Translations under genes and position numbers: made by a program
Source: Bradyrhizobium sp.
GTDB taxonomy: Bacteria > Pseudomonadota > Alphaproteobacteria > Rhizobiales > Beijerinckiaceae
DNA: 64,000 bases
Assembly: GCA_004799435.1 (NCBI GenBank)
Contig: SSMV01000089.1
Coordinates: 1-64,000, forward strand
Direction of reading: 5' to 3'
Notes under the pieces: generated by a model
The model's database searches: none
Seen by the model: the letters and a program-made list of their open reading frames with translations, nothing else
What the model was told of the DNA's origin: nothing
Part shown: positions 16,585 to 26,909 of the stretch, piece by piece
Position numbering within the stretch: position 1 is the first letter of the stretch
Layout of the letters: the number at the start of each line of letters is the position of its first letter

Positions 16585-17691
16585 ATGGCCGAGGACGCAC
16601 TCAAAATTCGTTCGGCCGCCGAGACGAAATGGGACTGCGCCTCCTTTGGCGAGGTGATGCTGCGCTTCGATCCCGGCTTTGGCCGGGTGCGCAACGCGCG
16701 TTCGTTTCAGGTCTGGGAAGGCGGCGGCGAATATAATGTCGCCCGCGCGATGCGCAAATGCTGGGGCAAGCGGGCGACCGCGGTCACCGCTCTGCCCGAG
16801 AACGATCTCGGCTGGCTGGTGCAGGACTTCATCTGGCAGGGCGGCGTCGATACGTCGCATCTCATCTGGCGCGAATTCGACGGCATCGGCCGCAACACCC
16901 GCGTCGGGCTCAATTTCACCGAGAAGGGCTTCGGCGCGCGCGCGGCGCTTGGCTGCTCGGACCGCGGCCATTCGGCCGCCTCGCAGATCCGCCCGGGCGA
17001 GGTGAACTGGGAAAAGCTGTTCGGCGAGGAAGGGGTGCGCTGGTTCCACACCGGCGGCATTTTCGCCGCGCTGGCGAGCAACACCGCCGAAGCGGTGATC
17101 GAGGCGGTCGAGGTCGCCCGCGAGCACGGCACGATCGTCTCCTATGACCTCAACTATCGCGCCTCGCTGTGGAAGACCCATGGCGGCAAGGCCGGCGCGC
17201 AGAAGGTCAATCGCACGATCGCGCCCCATGTCGACGTGATGATCGGCAATGAGGAAGATTTCACCGCCTGCCTCGGCTTCGAGGTCGAAGGCCTCGACGA
17301 GCATATTTCCAACATCGACCCGGCGAACTTCAAGAAGATGATCGCCAAGGCGGTCGCCACATTCCCCAATTTCAAAGTGGCGGCGACGACGCTGCGCAAC
17401 GCCAAGACGGCGTCGTTCAACGACTGGGGCGCGATTCTCTTCGCCGGCGGCCAATTCTATGAGGCGCCGTTGCGCGAGAACCTCGAGATCTACGATCGCG
17501 TCGGCGGCGGCGACGGCTTCGCCTCCGGCGTCGCTTACGGCTTCCTCGAAGGCAAGGGGCCGCAGGCGGCGGTCGAATATGGCGCCGCCCATGGCGCGCT
17601 CGCCATGACCACGCCGGGCGACACCTCGATGGTCAACGCCAAGGAAGTCGAAGCGATCATGAAGGGCAAAGGCGCGCGCGTGATACGATAG
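16585..17691 (+). CDS. kdgK: PfkB-family sugar kinase, probable 2-keto-3-deoxygluconate kinase
   Basis: A 368-residue ribokinase-fold kinase. The N-terminal substrate motif EGGGEYNVARAMRKCWG and the C-terminal catalytic motif VGGGDGFASG (aspartate as general base) are clear. Coupling to eda (one-base gap) supports phosphorylation of 2-keto-3-deoxygluconate to KDPG, which the aldolase then splits. It is about 50 residues longer than many KdgK proteins, with an insert around DHISNIDPANFKK-like sequence in the middle. The specific sugar is inferred from context. Confidence 0.88.
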   Translation: MAEDALKIRSAAETKWDCASFGEVMLRFDPGFGRVRNARSFQVWEGGGEYNVARAMRKCWGKRATAVTALPENDLGWLVQDFIWQGGVDTSHLIWREFDGIGRNTRVGLNFTEKGFGARAALGCSDRGHSAASQIRPGEVNWEKLFGEEGVRWFHTGGIFAALASNTAEAVIEAVEVAREHGTIVSYDLNYRASLWKTHGGKAGAQKVNRTIAPHVDVMIGNEEDFTACLGFEVEGLDEHISNIDPANFKKMIAKAVATFPNFKVAATTLRNAKTASFNDWGAILFAGGQFYEAPLRENLEIYDRVGGGDGFASGVAYGFLEGKGPQAAVEYGAAHGALAMTTPGDTSMVNAKEVEAIMKGKGARVIR

Positions 17692-17695
17692 ACGC

Positions 17696-18334
17696 ATGAG
17701 CTTCTTTCCGTCTCTCGGTTTGTTCGGGGCCTTCGTCGCCGCCAGCGTGCTGCTGGCGCTGACGCCGGGGCCGGACATGGCGTTCTTCCTGACCCGCACG
17801 CTACGCGACGGGCGATCATGCGGATTTGCGGCGCTCGCCGGGGCGCTAAGCGGCGTCGTCGTCCATACGTTCGCCGCCGCGCTTGGCCTCTCGGCGCTCA
17901 TCGCCGCTTCGGCGCGCGCCTATGATGCGGTGAAAATCGCCGGCGCGCTCTATCTGCTCTATCTCGCCTGGGCCGCGCTCAGGCATGGGGCGACGCTGAA
18001 GTTCGAGACCGGGGGCGCGCCAGGCGGATTGCGCAGCGCCTATCTCGCCGGGCTGCTGATCAATCTCACCAATCCGAAGATCATTCTGTTCTTCGTGACC
18101 TTCCTGCCGCAATTCATCGACGTCGGCGATCCCAATCCGAGCGCCAGGTTTTTCGTACTCGGCTTCAGCTTCATCCTCATCGGCGGGGCGATCAATGCGG
18201 CGATGATCGCCGTCGCCGGACGCTTCGTCGCGGCGGCGCGCGCCAATCCCCGCGCGATGCGCGGTTTCGACTATGGATTTGCCGGCCTCATGGGCCTCTT
18301 TGCGGCGCGGCTGATCGCCGGCGCGGCGCGTTGA
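17696..18334 (+). CDS. LysE/RhtB-family translocator
   Basis: A 212-residue six-segment membrane exporter with LALTPGPDMAFFLTRTL near residue 25 and NPKIILFFVTFLPQFID in the middle, the two signatures of the RhtB/LysE amino-acid exporter family. It starts four bases after kdgK and is probably in the same operon. It differs enough from the LysE gene at 15199 that the two are not a recent duplication. Its substrate cannot be deduced; in this setting an acid by-product is possible. It ends 8 bases before the convergent ABC ATPase gene. Confidence 0.9.
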   Translation: MSFFPSLGLFGAFVAASVLLALTPGPDMAFFLTRTLRDGRSCGFAALAGALSGVVVHTFAAALGLSALIAASARAYDAVKIAGALYLLYLAWAALRHGATLKFETGGAPGGLRSAYLAGLLINLTNPKIILFFVTFLPQFIDVGDPNPSARFFVLGFSFILIGGAINAAMIAVAGRFVAAARANPRAMRGFDYGFAGLMGLFAARLIAGAAR

Positions 18335-18341
18335 ATCTGCC

Positions 18342-19294
<953 letters not shown>

Positions 19295-19298
<4 letters not shown>

Positions 19299-20269
19299 GT
19301 CAGCCTCCCGTCGGCGCCGACTCTGAGGCAACGCACCCGCCGTCCGCCCTCAAGCGCGACCGTCGGCAGCGGCGTGACGCGACAGGCGTCCAGCGTGAGG
19401 GGGCAGCGGCCGGCGAAAGGGCAGCCCTGCGGATTGGCGCCGGCCGGCGCGGCCGAGCCGGCAATGGCGCGCAGTCTTTCGCCGCGCGGCGCGTTGGCGC
19501 GCGGTCGCGCGTCGAGCAGCGCCTTTGTATAGGGGTGGCGCGCGTCGCTCAGCACCGCCTCGGCCGGCCCGCTTTCCATTACTGTGCCGCCATAGAGGAT
19601 CAGCACGTTGCGGCAATTGCGCGCGACGACGGCAAGGTCATGGCTGACGAGCAGCGTCGCCATGGCCGATTGCGCGCTTAAGGCGGCGATCAGATCGAGG
19701 ATGCGCGCCTGCACGGTGACGTCGAGCGCGGTGGTCGGCTCATCGGCGATCAGCAGTTTGGGCGCGCAGGCGAGCGCCATGGCGATCATCGCGCGCTGAC
19801 GCTCGCCGCCCGACAGCGCGAATGGATAGGCTTTGGCGGCCCGTTCGGGTTCGCGCAGACGCACCCGTTCGAGCAGCCTCACGGCCTCCGCCCAGGCGGC
19901 GGCTTTGTCCATGCCGCGATGGAGCCTGAGCGGCTCGGCGACCTGGCGCCCGACCCGCTGGATCGGATTGAGCGCGGTCATCGGCTCCTGGAAGATCATG
20001 GCGATCTGATCACCACGCAGCTTGCGCATTTCGGCTTCCGGCAAGCCGACGAGATCGCGACCGAGAAAGCGCAGCGCGCCGGAAACGATCGCGCCGTCGG
20101 GCAGCAGCGCCATCAGCGCCAGCGCGGTCATCGTCTTGCCGGAGCCGGATTCGCCGACGATTCCGAGACTCTCGCCTGCGTCAAGCGAGAACGAGACATC
20201 GTGAACCACGCGGCGCAGACCCTGCGGCGTCGGCAGGTCCACAGCGAGATCGATGACCTCGAGCAGCAT
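19295..20269 (-). CDS. Peptide-type ABC transporter ATP-binding protein (OppD/DppD-type)
   Basis: A 324-residue ATPase: Walker A GESGSGKTMTAL, signature LSGGERQRAMIAMAL, Walker B LLIADEPTTALDVT, and a C-terminal cysteine-containing segment (CPFAGRCPLTLDAC) typical of the OppD/DppD group. The start ATG 20269 comes one base after the stop of the permease gene. With the neighbouring OppF-type protein it forms a heterodimeric motor. Confidence 0.9.
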
Positions 20270-20270
20270 G

Positions 20271-21113
20271 TCAGCGCCGCGCCCGGAGTTTCGGGTCGAG
20301 CGCGTCGCGCAATCCGTCGCCGAGCAGATTGAGGCCGAAGACGCTGAGCGCCACCGCGAGGCCGGGAAAGATCGCCAGCCGCGGCGCCATATACATCCAG
20401 TTCTGCGCGTCGGCGAGCATCCGCCCCCAGGAGACGAGCGGCGGCTGCGCGCCCAGTCCAAGATAGGAGAGCGCCGCCTCGGCGAGAATGGCGATGGCGA
20501 ATTGGATCGTCGCCTGGACGATCAGCGCCGGCGCGATGTTGGGCAGGACATGGTCGAAGATGATGGCGAGCGAGCCGCGGCCGGCGGCGCGCGCCGCCAG
20601 CACATAGTCGCTGGCGAGCGCCCCCTTCGCGGTGGCGCGCGTCAGCCGGGCGAAGATCGGCGCATTGGCGACGCCGATCGCGGCGATCGCGTTGACGACG
20701 CCGGGACCATAGGTCGAGGTCAGCAGGATCGCCCAGAGCAGGGCCGGGAAAGCGAAAGCGAAGTCGCTCAGTTTCATGATCGCCTGATCGAGCAGGCCGC
20801 CGCGCGCCGCCGCGAGGAGCCCGAGCGCGACGCCGAGGCCGAGCCCGATGGCGACGGCGATCACGCCGACCAGGATCGACACGCGCGCGCCGGCGAGAAT
20901 TTCCGACAGGATGTCGCGGCCCAAGGAATCCGAGCCGAGCCAATGCGCCAGCGACGGCTCGGCGAGCTTGTGGGGAATGTCGAGCGCTGCGGGCGGGTAG
21001 GGGGTCCACACTAGCGACAACGCGGCAGCGCCGATCAGCAGCGCGGCCAGCGCCGCGCCTAGCGGCAGGCTCAATCCGCCGCGCCTCATACGTCTTGCGC
21101 CAGTCTCGCTCAC
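20271..21113 (-). CDS. Peptide-type ABC transporter permease (DppC-type)
   Basis: A 280-residue membrane protein with about six transmembrane segments and the motif LGSDSLGRDILSEILAGARVSILVG, characteristic of DppC/OppC subunits. The GTG at 21113 overlaps the stop of the DppB-type gene by four bases, so it is preferred to internal ATGs. EAA-like loop AARAAGRGSLAIIFDHVLPN is present. Confidence 0.9.
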   Translation of the reverse strand: MSETGARRMRRGGLSLPLGAALAALLIGAAALSLVWTPYPPAALDIPHKLAEPSLAHWLGSDSLGRDILSEILAGARVSILVGVIAVAIGLGLGVALGLLAAARGGLLDQAIMKLSDFAFAFPALLWAILLTSTYGPGVVNAIAAIGVANAPIFARLTRATAKGALASDYVLAARAAGRGSLAIIFDHVLPNIAPALIVQATIQFAIAILAEAALSYLGLGAQPPLVSWGRMLADAQNWMYMAPRLAIFPGLAVALSVFGLNLLGDGLRDALDPKLRARR

Positions 21114-22060
21114 GTCTCGCGCGTCCTCAGCCGCGGGTCGATCGCCGCACAGGCGAGATCGACGAGAAAATTGATCGCGATGACGGTGACCGCGATCAGC
21201 ATCACGCAGTCTTCGACCACCAGTGCGTCGCGATTGCCGATCGACTGAACGATCAACCGCCCAAGGCCCGGCAGCACGAAGACATTTTCGACCACGATGG
21301 CCCCGGCGAGCAGATCGGCGAAGCGCAGCCCCATGATGGTGAGGATCGGCGTCATCGCATTGGGCAGCGCGTGGCGCCACAGCGTTGCGCCGCGCGACAG
21401 GCCCTTGGCGCGCGCGGTGCGGATGAAATCCTCATTGAGGGTCTCGACCAGCGCCGAGCGCGTGACGCGCGCCAGCACCGCCGCCTGCACAACGCCGAGC
21501 GCGATCGCCGGCAGGATGAGCGCGGCGAGGCAGGGGCCGATCCCCGCGCTCCAGCCGGGGAAACCGCCGGCCGGCGCCAGACGCCAGTGAACGGCAAAAA
21601 TCAGCACCAGCACCAAGGCGAGCCAGAAATTGGGAATGGCGAGGCCGACCTGGCTGGCCGCCATCACCGCGACGTCGCCGGTCTTGCCGCGCTGGCCTGC
21701 GGCGTAGACGCCGCCCAGCAAAGCCAGCGTCGCCGCAATCGCCATCGCCATGGCGGCGAGCGGCGCGCTGACGGCTAGACGCTCGGCGATCAGTGGGCCA
21801 ATCGGTGAGCCATAGGCGTAGGAAAGGCCGAGATCGCCGCTGAGCGCGCCGCTCGCCCAATGCCAGTAGCGAAGGGCGAAGGGCTGGTCGAGACCGAGCT
21901 TATGAGCGAGCGCGGCGACCGTCTCGGGCGTCGCGCTGGCGCCGAGAATGGTTTCCGCCGCATTTCCCGGCAAGATCTCTATGACGCCGAAGACGACGAA
22001 AGAGGCGACGGCCAGCGTCGCGGCGAGGACGAGAAAGCGCTGAAGCGCATAGCCGAGCAC
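21110..22060 (-). CDS. Peptide-type ABC transporter permease (DppB-type)
   Basis: A 316-residue membrane protein beginning MLGYALQRFLVLAATLAVASFVVF, the usual N-terminus of DppB/OppB permeases, with the EAA loop FIRTARAKGLSRGATLWRHALPN. It is the first gene of the operon dppB-C-D-F-like. No periplasmic binding-protein gene is found on either side: upstream stands btaB, downstream the convergent LysE gene. The binding protein must be encoded elsewhere or shared. Confidence 0.9.
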   Translation of the reverse strand: MLGYALQRFLVLAATLAVASFVVFGVIEILPGNAAETILGASATPETVAALAHKLGLDQPFALRYWHWASGALSGDLGLSYAYGSPIGPLIAERLAVSAPLAAMAMAIAATLALLGGVYAAGQRGKTGDVAVMAASQVGLAIPNFWLALVLVLIFAVHWRLAPAGGFPGWSAGIGPCLAALILPAIALGVVQAAVLARVTRSALVETLNEDFIRTARAKGLSRGATLWRHALPNAMTPILTIMGLRFADLLAGAIVVENVFVLPGLGRLIVQSIGNRDALVVEDCVMLIAVTVIAINFLVDLACAAIDPRLRTRET

Positions 22061-22143
22061 GAAACGTCCCGAGGGCGCGGGGCGAGGCGCCCCGGCGAGC
22101 GCGGGAGACTATGTCGCGATGGAACGGGCTGTCCAGCCTTGCG

Positions 22144-22788
22144 CTAGGGCTTGAGCACCGTCGCGCGGATCGCATAGCCGCCAAAGGGCGCGGCGGTGAG
22201 AAAGCGCAGGGGCCGCGCCCTGGCCAAAGCGCCCAGTTCCTCACGCAGATCGTCGCGCGGCGTCACCTCGAAAGCGGCGAGCCAGCGTCGCAGCACGGAG
22301 CGAAAGACGCGTGGCAATCCCGCTTGATCGCCGAAGTCGACGATCTCGAGCGCGCCGCCGGGACGAAGCGCATCGAGCGCATGGGCCAGCGCCGCCCGCC
22401 AGGGCGGGATCATCGACAGCGCATAGGAGATCAGCACCCGGTCGAAATCAGCGCGCGCGAAGAGCGTCGTGGGGTCGAAATCCGTCGCGTCGCCCTGGGC
22501 GACATGGATGCGGTTCTCGAGCCCGGCGCGGCGGATCGCGACGCGCGCGCTGGTCAGCATCTCGTTTGACACGTCGAGACCGAAGACCTGCGCTTGCGGA
22601 AAGCGGCGCGCGACGGCGATCAGATTGCGTCCGGTGCCGCAGCCGATCTCAAGCACCGCTTCGCCGGGCCGCGGCGACAGCGCGGCGATCGCGCCATCGC
22701 GCCCGAGGAGGTAGAATTTTCGCGTCGCGTCATAAATATAGCGCTGACGTCGATACATGCGGTCCATCGACAGCGCGGCGTCGCTCAT
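22144..22788 (-). CDS. btaB: Betaine-lipid synthesis N-methyltransferase (BtaB)
   Basis: A 214-residue class I SAM-dependent methyltransferase with motif I VLEIGCGTGR at 45-54. BtaB adds three methyl groups to diacylglycerylhomoserine, giving the phosphorus-free betaine lipid DGTS. The N-terminal MDRMYRRQRYIYDATRKFYLLGRD segment is typical of BtaB rather than of general methyltransferases. Its ATG overlaps the btaA stop by four bases (ATGA), the usual btaA-btaB coupling. The assignment depends mainly on this partnership. Confidence 0.9.
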   Translation of the reverse strand: MSDAALSMDRMYRRQRYIYDATRKFYLLGRDGAIAALSPRPGEAVLEIGCGTGRNLIAVARRFPQAQVFGLDVSNEMLTSARVAIRRAGLENRIHVAQGDATDFDPTTLFARADFDRVLISYALSMIPPWRAALAHALDALRPGGALEIVDFGDQAGLPRVFRSVLRRWLAAFEVTPRDDLREELGALARARPLRFLTAAPFGGYAIRATVLKP

Positions 22789-24038
22789 TGGGCGCGTTCG
22801 GCCAGTCGATAGAGATGGAAGGCGCCATAGATCGACGAGCGGTCGCGCCGCCCGAGATCGCGGCTTTGGCTCTCTTCATAGTTCCACAGCGCGAGCAGAT
22901 CGTCGGGCAGGCGGCCGGGCAGCAGCCGCTCGTCGGCTGCGGTGCGGAAGATCACCCGGGCGCCCGGTCGCGCCGTGCGAGTGATCTGCGTCCACAGCGC
23001 CGTCAGCTCGGCGTCGTTCATCCAGTCCTGCGCGTCGAGCAGCACATAGGCGTCGTAGCTCGCCGCCGGGCTGTCGCTCAAACGCTGGGTCAGCGAGCCA
23101 TGGACGAAGCTCAGCCGGTCGGCGCGGGCGCGCAGGGCGTCGAAATTCTCGCGCTGGAGATAGGGCGGCAGAGCGGCGTTCGGTCCGCGCGCATAACGGC
23201 GGCCGAAGGCCTGGGCGGCGAAATAATTGTCTTTGATATCGAAGTCGCAGGCGAGCCGCTCCAGCCGCTGGCGCAAAACGGCGCCGATGCCCTCAACGGA
23301 ATCGCCCGCCAGCGCGCGATACTGCGCCGGCGGGATGCCGAGACCGTAGAGCGAGGCGGGCTGGCGCATCAGCCAGCGCACGGTCGGCTTGTCGAAGACC
23401 GGCGCGAGATGGCGGTCGAACAGCGCGCGCTGCTCGCCGAGCGAGCGGGCCTCGAGCATCGCGCGCGGGTTGGCGCCATGCAGTCGCGCCAAGGCGTGGC
23501 CGGCGGTCAGAAAATGCCCGAGCAGCCCATAGCGATAGACATTGCGCGAAAAGAGGTCGATGCGGCGGCGCAACCGATAGGGGCGGGCGTCCCAATAGGC
23601 GCGGCTCACCGGATCGATGCGGCTGCGCAGCACCCGGTCATAGGCGGCGACATTGGCGCGCGAATCCGCTTCGCCGAAAAAGCGCCGGAACGACTCGTAA
23701 TCGGGAAGATGCCGCAGGGCGGCCAGCTTGAGCCGGCCAAGCGCGACATGCGCGCCATTGAGGTCTATGGCGATGATTTCCGCCGGATCGGCGACGAGAT
23801 AGGAGAGGGCGTTGCAGCCGCCCGAGGCGATGGTCAGCACGCGATCCGTCGGGCCGAGGCGAAGCGCCTCGAGGTCGACGACAGGGTCCTCCCAGATCTG
23901 CGGATAGACCAGGCCGCGGAAGGCGGCGGTGAAGAGACGCTCCAGCATGCCGGCGCGGCTGAGCGCCTTGCTGCGATGAACGGCGGCCCGCAAGCCGTCG
24001 CCGGTGGCGCGCTGCGCCGCGCGAACTGTGTGCTGCAC
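22785..24038 (-). CDS. btaA: S-adenosylmethionine:diacylglycerol 3-amino-3-carboxypropyltransferase (BtaA)
   Basis: A 417-residue DUF3419-family protein, the usual length of bacterial BtaA. It transfers the aminocarboxypropyl group of SAM to diacylglycerol, the first step to the betaine lipid DGTS, which replaces phospholipids when phosphate is scarce. Family landmarks are VYPQIWEDP (44-52), the SAM-binding TIASGGCNAL (69-78), AIDLNGAHVALGRLK and the C-terminal LLDAQDWM. A 7-4-7 direct repeat resembling a Pho box lies 52 bases upstream of the ATG. The ribosome site (GGAGGAAG) is strong. Confidence 0.92.
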   Translation of the reverse strand: MQHTVRAAQRATGDGLRAAVHRSKALSRAGMLERLFTAAFRGLVYPQIWEDPVVDLEALRLGPTDRVLTIASGGCNALSYLVADPAEIIAIDLNGAHVALGRLKLAALRHLPDYESFRRFFGEADSRANVAAYDRVLRSRIDPVSRAYWDARPYRLRRRIDLFSRNVYRYGLLGHFLTAGHALARLHGANPRAMLEARSLGEQRALFDRHLAPVFDKPTVRWLMRQPASLYGLGIPPAQYRALAGDSVEGIGAVLRQRLERLACDFDIKDNYFAAQAFGRRYARGPNAALPPYLQRENFDALRARADRLSFVHGSLTQRLSDSPAASYDAYVLLDAQDWMNDAELTALWTQITRTARPGARVIFRTAADERLLPGRLPDDLLALWNYEESQSRDLGRRDRSSIYGAFHLYRLAERAQ

Positions 24039-24666
24039 GCTTCCTCCGGGGCTTTGGTCGCCTGAGTTCGGCAGCGGTTAGTTGACTCGCGTGACGCGCG
24101 CATGACGGCGCGGGCCGCTGCGCGGATCCAGTCGGCGGCGCACGCCATTCTCGTTGCGCGCTGATGCAACCAGTGGCAAAAATCTTACACTTGGCGCCCG
24201 ACCGGGCAGGCCGACCAACGGCTGGAGCCGACCCAAGTCGTGTGTAGGCAGGCCATCCAGCCGATCGCGGAAGCGGACGTTCACACTCGCTGCTCTCAGA
24301 CTGGATCGCGCCCTTTGTGGCCGTTGCCGTGCGATGCGATTGTTCTCGATAGCGGACGTAATGTTGGCGTGGTGCCGGCGGCGACCAGAGGTGGCGAGCA
24401 AACATCTGCAACAGAGAACCGCAACGCCGAAGTGATTGATTTTCCCGCAATGGCCGTGCGTTTCAAATGTCTTGGCTTCTGTACCGCTCGAAACTCGCGG
24501 TTCGACGGCCTTTTGAGAGGTAGGAATCAAGAATGAGTTTTAAGAGGCGACTTCTGGGTGTTTGGCGGCGATTGCCCACCGCGCCGCCGGTCTCTCAAAA
24601 ACGTTCCCTTTCGAGAGAGACTATGAATTTGGGGTCGCGCGCCTTAACACAGTCCAGCGATAGAGG
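24039..24666. other. Gene-poor interval between btaA and SEL1-repeat gene
   Basis: About 630 bases with lower GC than the neighbours. Apart from the Pho-box-like site near btaA there is no convincing coding frame: short frames of about 90-150 codons exist on both strands but lack ribosome sites and family resemblance. Phrases such as gaccaacggctggagccgac recur in related form downstream of the SEL1 gene (25660-25740), so the interval may hold old dispersed-repeat or gene remnants. Confidence 0.4.
24091..24108 (-). promoter_or_regulatory. Pho-box-like site upstream of btaA
   Basis: On the gene strand the site reads CCGTCAT-GCGC-GCGTCAC: two GTCAT/GTCAC heptamers with an 11-base period, as in the PhoB consensus CTGTCAT-N4-CTGTCAC. 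Eleven of fourteen heptamer positions agree. It ends 52 bases before the btaA start. In rhizobia, DGTS synthesis is induced by PhoB on phosphate limitation, which makes the site plausible; the GC-rich spacer is unusual. Confidence 0.45.
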
Positions 24667-25629
24667 ATGAACCCGCATGTACTAGTGTGGCACAGAGGTC
24701 CGAATGTTAGCCTTGAATTTCCGCAAAGCTGCGCTTGGATTCATATGCGCGATTCTGCCAATCGTGTGCCCGCGAAAGCAATCGCTGACGACTTCGACGA
24801 TGCCGCAGACGCTTATCGCGCGCGCCAATACCGCTCAGCCCTCGAAGTGTGGCGACGGCTCGCCGACCGAGGCGACGCAGACGCACAGTATAATTTGGGG
24901 TGCATGCTTTTGCGCGGCGAGGGCGCGCCAGCCGACGATACGCAAGCGGGCGTATGGCTCCAAAAAGCCGCTGAGCAGGGACAGGGGGATGCTAGTTCGT
25001 GGGCCGCCCTTACAGGTAAACAGGCCGACGAAGAGAAGAGAAAATCGTTGTTCGCGAGGAATATGCCGCAGGCTAGCGGTCATTTTACGATAACTTATGT
25101 TGCAACTCTCGATAACGGCAATAGTATACGCTTTCCATGCGCCGATCCTATGAAGGATGCAGCAGCCAAAGAGTTTCAATTGGGGCTCATGTACGCCACG
25201 GGAAAAATGGGTCTTCCGCAAGACGACCTTCAGGCGGCGAAGTGGTGGCGAAGAGCCGCCGATCTCGGTCAGTCCATCGCACAAGCAAACCTCGCTTATA
25301 TGTACTCGATGGGTCGCGGCGTCCCTCAGGACCTTCGGCAGGCCCGACTGCTCGATAGTAAAGCCGCCGACCAAGGGAATGCACACGCCGAGACAGACTT
25401 GGGCTTGCTGTTTGAGCGTGGATTGGGCGATGCGCCGGTCGATCTCGTCGCGGCATACGTTCTTTACCGGCACGCTAGCGACGCAGGCAACGATGTCGCG
25501 CACGAAGCCGCAGTTGCGCTGAGCTACCGACTATCAAAAGATCAGCGAGGCGACGCTGAAGCGCTCATCGCACGATGGCAAAGCGGCGCTCCTTTGCCTG
25601 ACGAAATACGCTCGAAATTGCCCAAGTAA
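24667..25629 (+). CDS. SEL1-repeat (TPR-like) protein, probably frameshifted near its start
   Basis: The main frame encodes SEL1-like repeats (about residues 60-100 and 165-270, e.g. DAQYNLGCMLLRGEG, EFQLGLMYATGKMG, AQANLAYMYSMGRG, AETDLGLLFERGLG). These helical repeats scaffold protein complexes, often in the envelope. The N-terminus in this frame is implausible. A second frame starting at ATG 24704, with an AGAGG ribosome site, encodes an ideal signal peptide (MLALNFRKAALGFICAILPIV). Joining it to PAKAIADD of the main frame would need a -1 shift near 24766, equal to one lost base. The gene may be broken, or the sequence may contain an error. Its codon use is less GC-rich than neighbouring genes. 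Confidence 0.7.
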   Translation: MNPHVLVWHRGPNVSLEFPQSCAWIHMRDSANRVPAKAIADDFDDAADAYRARQYRSALEVWRRLADRGDADAQYNLGCMLLRGEGAPADDTQAGVWLQKAAEQGQGDASSWAALTGKQADEEKRKSLFARNMPQASGHFTITYVATLDNGNSIRFPCADPMKDAAAKEFQLGLMYATGKMGLPQDDLQAAKWWRRAADLGQSIAQANLAYMYSMGRGVPQDLRQARLLDSKAADQGNAHAETDLGLLFERGLGDAPVDLVAAYVLYRHASDAGNDVAHEAAVALSYRLSKDQRGDAEALIARWQSGAPLPDEIRSKLPK

Positions 25630-25808
25630 CGGAGAGATGCCGTACCGCTCCCAGCTTCCGCAGGGCTGGCCGACCACGGCTGAAGCCGGTCCATTGAGGA
25701 CGGTCGCGCTTTGCCCGACCAACGGCAGCAAAGCGCCAACAGCAGACCATCGCGTGAGCGGTTAAAGGTTGGACTATAGGATCTGCATAGAAGCTTGCCG
25801 AGCTATGG

Positions 25809-26093
25809 CTAAAACCCGTTTTGTTCTTGAACAAGCTTGCCGTCGATAAAGATTCGATATGTTTGCGGCCGAACTCCGGCGAGGAGCAAGGGACGAACTT
25901 TTTCAATGACAACGTCATGTCCCTTGACGGAACATTGCCACCGCCTCGTCGTCTCCACGGAGAAGTGAGTAAAGGGGTTCCATGGCGACTGGAGGATTTC
26001 GTTTTCGGTTCCGATGTTCAGGGTACATCGACCTGTGAACCAATTTCTTGAAAATTTGATCGGGGCGCCATCAACCTCGAATGTGACTTCCAT
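25809..26093 (-). CDS. Small uncharacterised protein
   Basis: A 94-residue soluble protein starting MEVTFEVDGAPIKFSRNWFTG, mostly beta-strand by composition, ending VIEKVRPLLLAGVRPQTYRIFIDGKLVQEQNGF. I do not recognise a named family, although the pattern (a small beta protein with a repeated 'strand-turn-strand' and a final FIDGKLV) recurs in hypothetical proteins of proteobacteria. The ATG at 26093 has a GGGAGA ribosome site; a TTG 15 bases earlier is less likely. It is isolated in a lower-GC stretch between the SEL1 gene and the Liv transporter. Confidence 0.65.
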   Translation of the reverse strand: MEVTFEVDGAPIKFSRNWFTGRCTLNIGTENEILQSPWNPFTHFSVETTRRWQCSVKGHDVVIEKVRPLLLAGVRPQTYRIFIDGKLVQEQNGF

Positions 26094-26210
26094 CTCTGTC
26101 TCCCGCAACGCAAGAGCGATTCAATTATAAGGCTAGAGGCGCCCACCGATGGCGGCAATCCGCCCTTTTGCGACATTCTCAGGCGGGCACCAAGCGTTGG
26201 GTTTTAATCA

Positions 26211-26901
<691 letters not shown>

Positions 26902-26909
<8 letters not shown>

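Noticed and set aside
22311..24065. 584-codon plus-strand frame over btaB/btaA
   Set aside because: Antisense shadow of two overlapped genes with clear family motifs.
24240..24536. 98-codon plus-strand frame in the btaA/SEL1 gap
   Set aside because: No ribosome site, no recognisable family and mixed composition; left as non-coding.
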